Shown here one piece after another: positions 47,044 through 58,489 of a DNA stretch of 64,000 nt. The stretch is from assembly GCA_037127255.1 (NCBI GenBank), contig JBANSL010000004.1:27405967-27469966 (forward strand), read 5' to 3'. The translations under genes were made by a program, and so were the position numbers. Below the pieces are notes generated by a model. It was not told the origin of the DNA, made no database searches, and saw only the letters and a list, made by a program, of their open reading frames with translations. This DNA comes from Persicaria tinctoria. Its lineage: Eukaryota; Streptophyta; Magnoliopsida; Caryophyllales; Polygonaceae. Each line of letters starts with the position of its first letter. Within the stretch, counting starts at the first letter, position 1.

Positions 47044-47060
47044 CCCCGGCAACGGCGCCA
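47044..47060 (-). promoter_or_regulatory. Element A primer-binding site, duplicated copy
   Basis: Minus TGGCGCCGTTGCCGGGG, complementary to the 3' end of plant tRNA-Asp (GUC), three bases inside the LTR edge. Confidence 0.9.
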
Positions 47061-47063
47061 ATT

Positions 47064-47643
47064 TGATGAAGGGTTTATTTTCAATCAAATAAATTTATAA
47101 GATCGAAACTCCGCAATAGTATAGTAGGGTCAAGTTCGTCCGTAGGGAGAAAGTCAGTGACTAAATTCTAGTTACCAAAGAGCAAGAAATAACAAGAAGA
47201 GACGACAAAAATAGAGATTTTTTTGGGTTTTAAAGTTGCTGAATTTTTGGAATAAAATCAATATTATGAAAGATCTAGGGCATAGGGATCACCACAACGA
47301 TAATCATACAAGCATCGCAACGAATCAAGTAAAAATCATGTTTTTATCTATTAAATAGGTCAACTTGCATCAACCTTAGCAAAACAATCAATTTATTTTC
47401 ACAAATTAATTAACTTTACTAACAATCTTAATTAGGTTATCAAACTTGCGTTCAAAATCCTAATTACTATCCAATTCACAATTCAATCTTTCAATTCAAT
47501 TGCAAAAAGGAATTTCCCCAATTTTCATTGAGTACTTAAGCACATAAAATAGATAAAACCAATCAATTCATCAATTCATAGCAAAATTGCAAGCATAACT
47601 ATCGTTGGGATCACCCCAACCCTAGAAAAGGCGACTACTCACG
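47064..47643 (-). repeat. Element A 5' LTR fragment, duplicated copy
   Basis: Matches 60484 onward. It reads on through GCGACTACTCACG, bases the main 5' LTR has lost, then breaks off at 47643. A seven-base filler (GGCCGTT) follows before element C sequence. Confidence 0.9.
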
Positions 47644-47650
47644 GGCCGTT

Positions 47651-48028
47651 TCCGTTTCCGAAGTTCAGCTACTGGACGGGCCGCGGGGCGGCCAGGCCAG
47701 GCCGCGGGGCGGCCGGCGATCAGCGAAATCCTGCGTTTCTCCTTCGAGCCGCGGGGCGGCCAGAGATGCTACGGGGCGGCCTGCGATTCTTCCGAACTCC
47801 CTCCTCTTCGTCTCCAGCAGCTCCTAATTCCTTCTGTAACTCGTTTCCGCTCTTTTCAATATCATTTCACCTCCAATCTACTTTACCTGAAATAATCAAT
47901 AAACTCATGTAGATTCCGCCTCTTCTAACTCAACAAGTGATAATGCAAATTCAACTAAATAAATGCAATATTCACACCTAAATAATGCTAAATGCAATCT
48001 ATTATGCAACACTAAATATGCTCTATCA
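47651..48028 (-). repeat. Element C 3' LTR, truncated
   Basis: The terminal 378 bases of the C LTR (motif island at 47676-47787) starting at TCCGTTTCCGAAG. It ends ...CTCTATCA at 48028 next to a polypurine tract. Confidence 0.9.
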
Positions 48029-49362
48029 AATTCCCCCACACTTGAACCTTTGCTTGTCCTCAAGCAATAGAAAAACTCAACTTTGTGGCCCCACAGAATA
48101 GCAATTCATGTATCCACACCTCAATATTCTTTAAGTGCATGAAAACTAGCAAACACAAAAGAGTAATAACATCATAGCACATAATTGGAATAATCAATGG
48201 AATCAGGCAACCATATCCATTCTAGACCTCACAGGGAATGTGTTTCACTCATGTGTTTAGGCTTTAAGATACAACTCTCAACTCAAACCAATAATGCACT
48301 AAGCTCATAGACATTGACCACCATATCACCAATTCTTTACCGAAATGTCATTACTTGCGGGACACAATAAAGAAGATAAAATGTAACACTTTTTTTTTTT
48401 CTTTTCTATATTTTTTTTTCTTTTTCTTTTTCTTGTCTTGGTGCTTTCCTTACGCGAAGCGCAAACATGGGTGTCATGAATGGCCCCGGTCTATCAACAC
48501 CTCAACTCACTAAAATGAAGTCCACTTGAACATCTTTTGACGCAAGTTGCAAACATGGGTGTCATGAATGAACCTGGTTACTCAATGATCAAGCTTCCTT
48601 TCCTAGTGGATAGTTTTCAACACCTTTTTGCGCGAATCATACCCATGGGTGTCATGCGTAGACCCGGTTACTAAGTGCATCAACCATTGCCACCTTATTC
48701 ACTACATATTCACCAACTCAATAAAAGACTCAAACTATAACCATAAAGTCCGCAAGCAATCAAACATGTGCATCGGTCTTTCAAAAATAGATACTGCAGT
48801 CAATGCCAAGAGGTAGCAACATTAGGCGAGTAAATCACACAACTGAGCAAAAGAATCCAAATAAGGCCAAATATCCTCACAGGGTCATGTCTAGAACTTC
48901 AATATCACCCAAAAATTCAAGATTTTACATGCTCAATTATTAACCAATCATGCCCACCAAATAGTATAGAAAACATATATCGAAGGCTTCAACAATCCAA
49001 GCACATCATGGGGCATAAATCTCAACAGAAAATATAGAGAACAAACGGCATCCACATGGGGAAATAAGACCTATTCCTAATAATGCAAAAACTAAAACTT
49101 TTTTTTTTTTTTAAATTATGGTAGAACTAAATATGCATACAACTAATAGAAATAAACATGCAACCTTAAAACTTAAAATGCAGTGCAAATTAGAACTAAA
49201 ATACAGAGAGTTTTCAAGTCTTCTCCCCCATACTTAAACCTAACATTGTCCTCAATGTAGAAAAGAGAACAAAAACATCAAAATAAAAATAAAAAGGGAA
49301 AAGAAAAGAAACAACTAACATGCTCACTGGTGAGGTGGTGGAGGCGGCGGGTAAGGTGGAAA
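48029..49362 (-). other. Element C 3' untranslated region with polypurine tract and tandem repeat
   Basis: 48029-48043 on minus is AAGTGTGGGGGAATT, the polypurine tract. A pyrimidine tract lies at 48389-48437. No ORF. Confidence 0.75.
48450..48690. repeat. Three tandem ~87-bp repeats in element C 3' UTR
   Basis: Each unit carries GCG...AA-CATGGGTGTCATG-AATG or GCGTAG followed by CCCGGT or CCTGGT, starting near 48453, 48540 and 48629. Similar units are known in Athila-type 3' regions. Confidence 0.75.
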
Positions 49363-50667
49363 CTATGGATAGGCGAATCGATAGAAGTCTTCTTGCCTCT
49401 GCCATATCTGCTCCTGCATCCGTCGGATCGCCGCATGGCTCTCAGAGACATCATCCAGGCGAGCGGTCAAGCCACGGACATCACGACGAATGTCTCCAAC
49501 CTCCACGTACAGCTGCTGGTTGTGGTCCCACATCACATCCTGGCGCTGGGACATCTGCTGCTGGTGCTCCCACATTGCGTCCTGACGACACGACATCATC
49601 TGCTGGTGCTCCCACATAGTGTTCTGCTGGAGACGTAATTCGGCCATCTGCTGCTGTAGCGTGTAATCTGAACCAGCACCAACTGTGCCAGAAGGTCCAG
49701 CTCCACTGCCTCCAAAATCCGTCTCAACTCTGGGAACATCCTCAGCATCTTCCTGCTCAGCTTCAGGAGCCTGCTCCTCCTCCTCATCATCATCCTCAGC
49801 CATCTCATCTCCCATAAAGAAATCAGCAGATGTAGGGCCAAAAGGGAGAGGACGGGGCAGTCTCAACTGAACACTCCCCTGATGGCCTGCCCTCCAGATC
49901 CACATCGTCGACCTGCCCTCCAGGTGGCCAGCTTTCCTCAGCTGGGCCTCATCATATAGAAAGGATCCATGCTGAGCATCATGGACAGCGCTCACATCGA
50001 TGCAGGTGCGAGCGATGAGGGTGATAAGACCCCCAAAGATGATAGTTGCCTTGTTGCGCTTGTCCATTATGTCCTTGCAGTTCATCAAAAAGAGATCGAC
50101 CCAACCCGGAACGACAGGGCTCTCCGGCGTCAGACACCATAGGAATGACATGTCCTTCAGCGAGATCTTGTTGACCTCAGCCTATGCAAAGAAGGTGTTC
50201 GCCAGCACCTTGTGAATCAGTCGGAGTGCGGGATGGCGAATACTGGAGTTGTACTGGCCCTTCTTGGCCTCAAAAGGCACCCTAGTAGATGCCATCCAGA
50301 AAGCAACAGGGACCTCACCCTTGCAGACATCAAGCCAACCAGCAGTCGGCGCAGCAGTAACACCCAAAATCTGTGCTAATCTCTCCTTGGATAATGTAAA
50401 ATCTCTCCCAAGCAACCAAAACTCAATAGCAGTACGTCCCACACTCAAGTTTGCTAAAAATTCCTTACATAAACTAGGATAAGTGGGCACATTCTTCTCC
50501 AAAAACTGTCCCAACCCTCCATGCTCTAACAGTTGCCTAGTGCATGTATCCATCTGTAATAATCTCAACGTAGGCTCATGAAAGAACTTCGTGACAAAGA
50601 AATTCCTAGTGTTTAAACCGTTCCATTTCTCTTTTTGACTTCTACTCATTCCGTGAGGTCTCGACAT
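49363..50667 (-). pseudogene. Element C third ORF, ATHILA-type protein
   Basis: Minus block 50667-50185 begins MSRPHGMSRSQKEKW and includes FSKERLAQILGV-like FTLSKERLAQILGV and LRLIHKVLANTFFA. A TAG at 50182-50184 interrupts, and the frame resumes 50151-49363 with KDIMDKRNKATIIFGGLITL, an acidic stretch (DEMAEDDDEEEEQAPEAEQE) and a Gln/Met/Trp repeat (MWEHQQ, three to four times, about 49500-49640). Same protein type as element A's 36383-37750. Role not established. Confidence 0.75.
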
Positions 50668-51494
50668 GAGGAATCGGAGCTAAAAATTGACACAAACGAA
50701 ATGGAAATCCAGAAAAAACTCACGGAATTGGGCTTCTGCAGAGGCCGAGGGGCAGCCGAGGATGGCGACGGGGCGGCCGGCGACAGAGGTGGCCGCGGGG
50801 CGGCTCGGCTGGTGACGAGGCGGCCGGCGATTTTCTGGATCTGAACTCTCCGACGTCGGATCTGCTCTCCGACATCCTAAACCTTCGTTCTCCGGTGTGG
50901 ATCCGAAAGAAAACTTGGAGATATAATAAGAGAAAGCCGGTTTCTGTGTAGATCTAGAAGAGAGAGGTGGTGGGATGGAGTTTTTGTAGAAGGGGGATGG
51001 AAATAATGGGAAAGAGGGTGATTTTGGTGAAAGAAGGAAGCTTGGAGGAGGGGTTTTAATGGAGTTTCTAAGAGGAGCTTGAAGGAGGAAGAAGATAGAG
51101 GATAGAAGAGAATGGCGGCTGATGGTGATAGAATGGGGAGAAAAAGAAAGGATAGGGTTTAGTTTGGTAGAAAGTGGGGGCCCACATGGGCCCCTAAGGA
51201 TTTCGCTGGTCGTCCAGGCGACGGGGCGGCCTAGGCTAGCGACGGGGCGGCCGGCGATTCTCGCAGAATTTTTCGCTGAGATCCAGCCGCGGGGCAGCCA
51301 GGGTAGGCGACGGGGCGGCCAGAATCTTTTTCGCCCTTTTCCTTAGTTCTTTCTCCCTGAAGTGTTAGTATGCCCCACCAAAACAAAAATAATCTAAAAA
51401 ACGTAATGCACAATGAAAATAGCTAAATTATTACCTTGGGTTGCCTCCCAAGCAGCGCCTTTAGTTAACGTCGTTGGCTCGACGTTATGACACC
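50668..51494 (-). other. Element C spacer between pol and third ORF with two motif islands
   Basis: GCGGGGCGGCC-type islands at 50741-50830 and 51201-51326, each with GGCGATT nearby. Near 51430-51485 on minus is the conserved Athila post-pol phrase (AACGACGTTAACTAAAGG, TTGGGAGGCAACCCAAGG). No ORF is supported. Confidence 0.7.
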
Positions 51495-53810
51495 CTATTG
51501 ATCCTCAGCACTTGGTTCAGTAAGAACCAACTCATCCCCGTCATGTTTCACAAAAGTCTCATAATATGGTTTAACTCTATGACCATTTACCCTGAAGATG
51601 TCTCCATTCCTCTCATTTAGTAGCTCAACTGCACCATGAGAAAAGACATTAGTAATCACATATGGTCCTGTCCATCTGGAACGAAGCTTACCTGGGAAGA
51701 GTTGTAGGCGCGATTGAAAAAGGACCTTTTCCCCAACTTTGAGGTCCTTTCTCAAGATATGTTTATCGTGCCATGCCTTTGTCTTCTCCTTGTAGGTGAC
51801 GGAGTTATCATAGGCATCCAATCTCAACTCTTCCAGCTCCTGCAGCTGTAGTTTCCTGAACTCCCCAACTTCGCCAATCTGCATGTTGCACTGCTTCACC
51901 GCCCAATATGCTTTATGTTCAAGCTCGACAGGAAGATGGCAAGCCTTTCCATAGACCAATCTAAACGGAGACATCCCAATGGGAGTCTTGTAAGCCGTTC
52001 GATAGGCCCATAGAGCATCATCAAGTCTCACACTCCAATCCTTCCTGTTTGGGGCAACAGTCTTCTCCAAGATAGTCTTTATCTCGCGATTAGACACCTC
52101 AGCTTGCCCATTGGTTTGGGGGTGGTATGCAGTAGACACCCTCTGAGTCACATGATATTTCTTTAAGAGCGCACTCACAGTCTTGTTGCAGAAATGGGTC
52201 CCTTTATCACTGATTAGCGCTTTTGGAACTCCAAATCTAGAGAATAGCTCCTTGAGGAAACCTGCAACTACTTTCGAATCATCAGTTTTGGTGGCTTTCG
52301 CCTCCACCCACTTGGAGACGTAGTCCACCGCAAGCAAAATATATAGGTTCCCAAAGGAGTTAGGGAATGGTCCCATGAAGTCAATGCCCCAAACATAAAA
52401 AATCTCACAAAATATGATGCGAGTTTGTGGCATCTCATTCCTCTTAGAAAGATTCCCAACTCTCTGACAGCGATCGCAGGATTTGCAAAAAGCATAAGAA
52501 TCACGAAATATATGTGGCCAAAAGAATCCTGCATCAAGTACCTTTCTGGCTGTCTTTTGTGGTCCAAAGTGTCCACCACATTCATGGGAATGACAAAAGT
52601 TTAGGACAGATTGTACCTCATCGTCGGGAAGACACCGACGTATCACCTGATCAGCGCAATGCTTCCATAGGTAGGGATCATCCCAGACGTAGAAGCGAGC
52701 ATCGTGGCGTATCTTGTCCTTTTGAGCCTTAGAAAAGTTGGGTGGAAACTCTTCCGACACTAGAAAGTTAACCAAGTTAGCAAACCAAGGACGGGGAAGA
52801 GAACTTACATTGAGGAGTTTTTCAAAGTCGGAATCTGCAGGGGCCGCGGGGCGGCCGGCGATTGCGAAGGAACTTTTCGCTGAGGAGTCGGCCGCGAGGC
52901 GGCCTGGGGTGGCCGCGGGGCGGCTGGCGATTGCGAAGACTTGTAACAGTTCTTCGTCAGGAAAGCTCCCCAATATGCCTTTTTGTCCATTCTCCTCCTG
53001 CACAATACGACTTAGATGGTCATCAACTAGGTTCTCAGCACCCTTTTTGTCCCTGATTTCAATGTCAAACTCGCTTAAAAGCAAGATCCATCGAATCAGT
53101 CTTGGCTTAGCCTCTTTCTTCGTCAAAAGGTAACGAAGGGCTGCATGATCAGTATACACAACAACTTTGGTACCAAGTAAATAAGATCTAAATTTCTCAA
53201 GTGCAAAAACTATAGCAAGGAGTTCCTTCTCTGTGGTTAAGTAGTTCCTTTGAGCTCCGTTCAGAGTCATAGATGCATAATATATGACATGAGAGCTTCT
53301 CCCTTCTTTTTGCCCAAGCACAACTCCCACAACGTAGTCACTAGCGTCACACATCAATTCGAACGGCTGAGACCAATTTGGTGCTTGTATGATTGGTGCA
53401 CTAGTGAGACAAGTCTTTAACTCATCAAACGCCGTCCTACACTTCTCATCAAAAGCAAAGGTGACCTCCTTCTTCAGCAGCTCGCACAAGGGTGAGGTGA
53501 TCTTTGAAAAGTTCTTAATGAACCTGCGGTAGAATCCTGCATGGCCTAAAAAGGAACGAACTTCGCGCACATTAGTAGGATAAGGCAATGATTGAATGAT
53601 GTCAATCTTTGCCTTATCAACCTCAATCCCTTTATGGGAGACAATGTGACCCAAAACAATGCCTTCCTCAACCATAAAGTGACACTTTTCTGAATTGAGC
53701 ACTAAGTTAGTGTCAACACATCTTCTAAGCACAAGTGCCAAATGGTTGAGGCAAGCATCAAAACTATCACCATGGACTGTGAAATCATCCATAAAAACCT
53801 CAATAAATTG
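51495..53810 (-). pseudogene. Element C pol: RT palm end, RNase H, integrase
   Basis: Open for 765 residues. RT box [15 protein letters not shown] at the start, [15 protein letters not shown], RNase H with [36 protein letters not shown] and [13 protein letters not shown], a linker with [12 protein letters not shown] and [10 protein letters not shown] (island 52841-52940), integrase finger [10 protein letters not shown] and CDRCQRVG, core [38 protein letters not shown], and the integrase tail. Catalytic acidic residues appear intact. A single TAG (53811-53813) separates it from the upstream RT frame. Confidence 0.9.
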
Positions 53811-56800
53811 CTATATATACTCAGAGAAGATACTTACCATACACCGTTGGAATGTCCCAGGAGCGTTGCACAAGCCAAAAGGCATTCTGCGATATGCAAA
53901 AGTGCCAAACGGACAGGTGAATGTTGTCTTCTCTTGATCCTCTGGTGCGATGGCTATCTGAAAGTACCCTGAATATCCATCTAAAAAGCAGTAATATGGA
54001 CGACCAACAAGTCTTTCAAGCATTTGATCAATGAAAGGTAAGGGAAAGTGATCTTTTCGGGTTACCGCATTCAGCTTACGGTAATCGATGCAAACTCTCC
54101 AGCCTGATTGGACTCTGGTAGGGACCAACTCACCTTCTTGATTCTCAACCACTGTAATGCCTCCCTTCTTTGGTACTACCTGCGTTGGACTCACCCATTG
54201 ACTATCAGAGATGGGATAGATCATACCTGCCTGAAGGAGTTTGAGAACCTCCTTCTTCACTACATCCATCATAGGTGGGTTGAGTCTCCGTTGAGGTTGC
54301 CTTGAAGGTCTGGCTCCCTCCTCTAATAAGATCCGGTGCATGCAAGTAGCTGGGCTGATTCCTTTGATATCCGTTATGGTCCATCCCAGAGCCGTTTTAT
54401 GCTCTTTGAGCACTCCTACCAACCTAGCTTCCTGCTCTTTGGTAAGCTTGTTAGAGATGATGACAGACAAGGTGTCACCTTCCCCTAAAAATGCATATTT
54501 CAAATGCTCAGGAAGAGGCTTTAGCTCAACTTCAGGTGCCTGCACGATAGAAGGTAAGAGCTTGTCATTTGGAATGGTTAATGTCATAAATGTTTCTTCT
54601 TGTGATTTGGAAGGGAGGGAAGACAGGTCTCTTATGGTATCCTGCAGGTTAGTAGTCAAAGCATAATTCAAGGAGAATTCCTCAATAGGAGTTTCTAAAG
54701 CTACCTGCAGGTCATCTACACAACTCATGTCAAAGGTATCCTGCATACAAGTATCAATGGTATCCATAAAGCATAAGGAATGATCATCAGAAGGGAATTT
54801 CATAGCATCATATATATTGTATTCAACCTTCTCACCATCAAATTCCATAGCCAAAGAACCAGAATACACATCAATTTTCGTTCTAGCAGTCTTTAAAAAG
54901 GGCCTTCCTAGCAAAATAGGAGCCTCTTGGTTACCATGCTCCATATCCAAAACAAAGAAATCAGCGGGAAAGATCAAATTGTCAACCATAACTAAAACAT
55001 CCTCAACTATGCCTCTAGGAAAAGCATTTGATCTATCCGCTAGTTGGATCACCACTCTAGTCTCATGCAAAGGTCCCAAACCCAATGATTCATACAGAGA
55101 ATAAGGTAAAACATTAATAGATGCACCCAAGTCCAACAAAGCTTTATCAAACTTAGTTTCACCTATCACACAAGGAATTGTAAACATGCCAGGGTCGCTA
55201 CATTTCTTAGGCAGAAGCTTTTGAAACACAGCAGAAACATGTTCGCTTACCTTAATTTTCTGCTTCCCTTTCAACTTTTGATTCCTCTTTATCGTGCAAA
55301 GTTCCTTGAGAAATTTGGCATAACGAGGAATACTTTTAATCAGATTGAGTAAAGGGATGTTTACCTCGCACTTGCTGAACGTCTCAAAGATCTCTTTGTC
55401 ATTGTCGGGTCTTTTTGTGTCTCTGAGTCCTTCAGGAAAGGGAGGAACGGGTTTAAAAGAATTAAGAGGAGGGAAATCAGGTCGAACATACCCGTCAGAT
55501 GAGGTACTGGAGTGGCCGCGGGACGGCTCAGCTTGGCCGCGGGGCGGCTGGCGATTCTCCGCGTCGCCAGAATCGCCTTGGCCGCGGGGCGGCTCAGCTT
55601 GGTCGCGGGGCGGCTGGCGATTTTCCGTATCGCCAGAATCGCTTTGGCCGCGGGGCGGCTCAGGGGTGCCGCGGGGCGGCTGGCGATTTCGAACCTCTTC
55701 TTCGTCGTCGTTCGCACCTGTTTCAAAATAATCTATGTTAGTATCATTATGGGGAGTGGTAATCAGCTCCTTACCACTTCTTAGCGTCACAACGCTGACG
55801 TTCTCCTTGGGATTCACCACCGTCTGAGATGGTAGCTGGTTTGAGTCCTTTGCCTGGAGTTCGCTCAGCGATTTAGCCAATTGGCTCAGTTGCTTCTCCA
55901 AATTCTTTTGGTGCTCAGCTTGACCCAAGACGATCTTTGTGAGAGCTTTGAGAGGATCCTCATTGGATTGATCATTAGTTGGTGGAGGTCCTCTTTGTCT
56001 TTGATCAAATTGTTGCTGAGGTCTGAAATTGGGTCCTTCTTGTGGATTGAAAGGGGCTTGGTTATTACCATAGCCATACCCCTGGTAACCTGCATTATAG
56101 TTGTTATTGTATTGATTGGGATTAGCATAGTTACCATACCTGGGTCGCTGAGGAACAAAGTTCCCCATGTCATTCAGCTCTACCTGTGGCTCCTGTAGCA
56201 TTGGACAAGTGTCCGTCGGGTGATAAGGATCAGCGCAAATGCCACATGCCTTAAGTTGTTGTGGGGTTCCTTGTAGCATGAACCTTTTCATGATATCTTT
56301 CAATTCAGCCACATTGCTATGTAAAGCGGAAGTTGAGGAGTCAACATCGAGTACCCCTCTAGCATGAAGTCCCTTGCTGAATTGCCTAGAACCATCAGCC
56401 AACTCTGTAAACACCTCCCAAGCAGCATTGGGTGTTTTGTTCAAGATGCTGCCTCCACAGGCAGAGTTCACCGTCTTGCGCTCCTCGTCAAGCAATCCAT
56501 TGAATAGAAAGAGCACTAAATCCTTCTTTGAAAAATCATGGTGGGGGCAACTAGAGCAAAGCTTCTTGAAGCGCTCAAAGTACTCGTAGAGTGTCTCTGT
56601 AGCTTTCTGGTCAATGCTGCTGATGTCCTTTTTCAGACTGTTCAATTTGGTTGCAGGAAAGTACTTTTACAGAAAGAGACGCTTCAACTGTATCCATGTT
56701 GTTGCACTACCTAGTGGCAAGTAGTAGAATCACTCATTAGCATCGTCCTTAAGCGAAAAGGGGAATGCCCTCAACTTGATTTGCTCCTCTGTGACGTTGC

Positions 56801-57188
56801 CTGGTTTCATTCCTACCACGACAGTATGGAACTCAGATAAGTGCTTGTGGGGGTCCTCACCACTCAACCCATGGAATTTGGGTAAGAGATGAACCACCCC
56901 AGACTTCAGCTCAAAATTGTTGCCATAAGCAAGTTCAGGAAACTCGATAGCCAATGGTTGTTGGGCTAAGTTTGGTGTAGTGAGCTCCTTCAGCGTTCGA
57001 TTATCCTCGTTACCAGCCATCTCTATACTCTCTTCTTCTCCTTGATCGAAAGGTAACTCGCGAAAACGATCACGAGCTTCTCGCCTCAATCTAGAGAGAG
57101 TCCTCTCAATCTCTGAATCTAAAGACAATAGAGATGAGTTAGTAGCACGAGTGTGGACCATATAAGGGGTCCACACAAAAATTAGCAA
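53811..57188 (-). pseudogene. Element C gag, protease and RT N-terminal part
   Basis: 57188-56733: gag start with MAGNEDNRTLKELTTPN and YGNNFELKSGVVHLLPKFHG; TGA at 56730-56732; a TAA at 56667-56669; then 56645-53814 open: gag core, zinc knuckle CGICADPYHPTDTC, Asn/Tyr/Gly region, a linker with QPPRG and EPPRGQ repeats (island 55513-55690), protease with ALLDLGASINVLPYSLYESL, and RT with RPSRQPQRRLNPPM, VVPKKGGITVV, WRVCIDYRKLNAVTRKDHF, PFGTFAYRRMPFGLCNAPG. Three in-frame stops are the only obvious lesions, indicating a young element. Confidence 0.9.
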
Positions 57189-57218
57189 TTAAAACAACAC
57201 AAGAATTCAATCAGAAGT

Positions 57219-57235
57219 CCCCGGCAACGGCGCCA
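57219..57235 (-). promoter_or_regulatory. Element C primer-binding site
   Basis: TGGCGCCGTTGCCGGGG on minus, complementary to tRNA-Asp; four bases from the LTR edge. Confidence 0.9.
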
Positions 57236-57239
57236 AATT

Positions 57240-58489
57240 TGACAAGAGGAAAACCTGTCGTTGTTCTTGCCAAAGAATACTCAAACTCACAACTAGTATA
57301 GTGTGTAAGCAAGAGGTCGATCCACAGGGAAATCTATCAATTCAAGTGCAAGTCTAATCGCTAATAGAGAATATGGTGGGTTTTTGGTGTGAAAAAAGGT
57401 CCGCCTTTTATCAAAGCGGAAGTAAACAAACAAAGTAAATTGGGTTGTAGAATTCAATGGAGAAAAATAGGTTCACCTACAATTTATCACTTTAATTGAT
57501 GAATTCGATCCTTGTTTCAGCCTCTAGTTCTTGTCTTTTCCTATCAATGTCTTTGTCCAGATCTTAGGTAGATTACTAGTCCTACGAGTCCTAGCAACCC
57601 TTATCTCTAAATAACCCTAACACGGTTAAGATTCAACCTAGAGATAGCATTAAGATTATGAATTAACCAAGGTACACATAATATCAAGCTACGAGTCGAT
57701 ATTCAACATGTATTCAACTTCCTACACATCCAATTAGTCCTACGAGTCCTAAAGGGATATGATTGCCACTTGGGTTAAGGTTCGCTACGAGGAATCTACA
57801 AAACCCTAGCAATTGAATGAATCTACTCTAACTAGTCGGCCAGGCCAGAGAGAATAAAACACATTCAAGCAATTAAGCACAAGGAAGTCAAAACATTGCA
57901 ATAGGAATAAGAACTAGATTAAGAAACTCACAATTCAACAATCAAAGATCCAAACTGTAGGCGAAACCTTGAGAGTTTAGTTGCTCATGCTCAACGGCGC
58001 TCTCAACAATGGTGTAAAGTGCATAAGGTGAATGAACGAAATAACTAGAAAAGCCTTAAATAGTCTAGAGAAATCCGGCCCAAAATAGTTTAACAAGAAC
58101 CCTAAGTTTAATCCGTTTCCGAAGTTCAGCTACTGCACGGGCCGCGGGGCGGCCAGGCCAGGCCGCGGGGCGGCCGGCGATCAGCGAAATCCTGCGTTTC
58201 TCCTTCGAGCCGCGGGGCGGCCAGAGATGCTACGGGGCGGCCTGCGATTCTTCCGAACTCCCTCCTCTTCGTCTCCAGCAGCTCCTAATTCCTTCTGTAA
58301 CTCGTTTCCGCTCTTTTCAATATCATTTCACCTCCAATCTACTTTACCTGAAATAATCAATAAACTCATGTAGATTCCGCCTCTTCTAACTCAACAAGTG
58401 ATAATGTAAATTCAACTAAATAAATGCAATATTCACACCTAAATAATGCTAAATGCAATCTATTATGCAACACTAAATATGCTCTATCA
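57240..58489 (-). repeat. Element C 5' LTR
   Basis: 1250 bp, TGATAGAGCATATTT ... CCTCTTGTCA on minus. GCTGG (58490-58494) follows, matching the duplication left of 43820. Motif island 58139-58250. Confidence 0.95.

Noticed and set aside
55345..55784. Overlapping plus- and minus-strand frames with RGAAQLGRGAAG-type repeats
   Set aside because: They are shadows of the GC-rich motif island inside element C gag.
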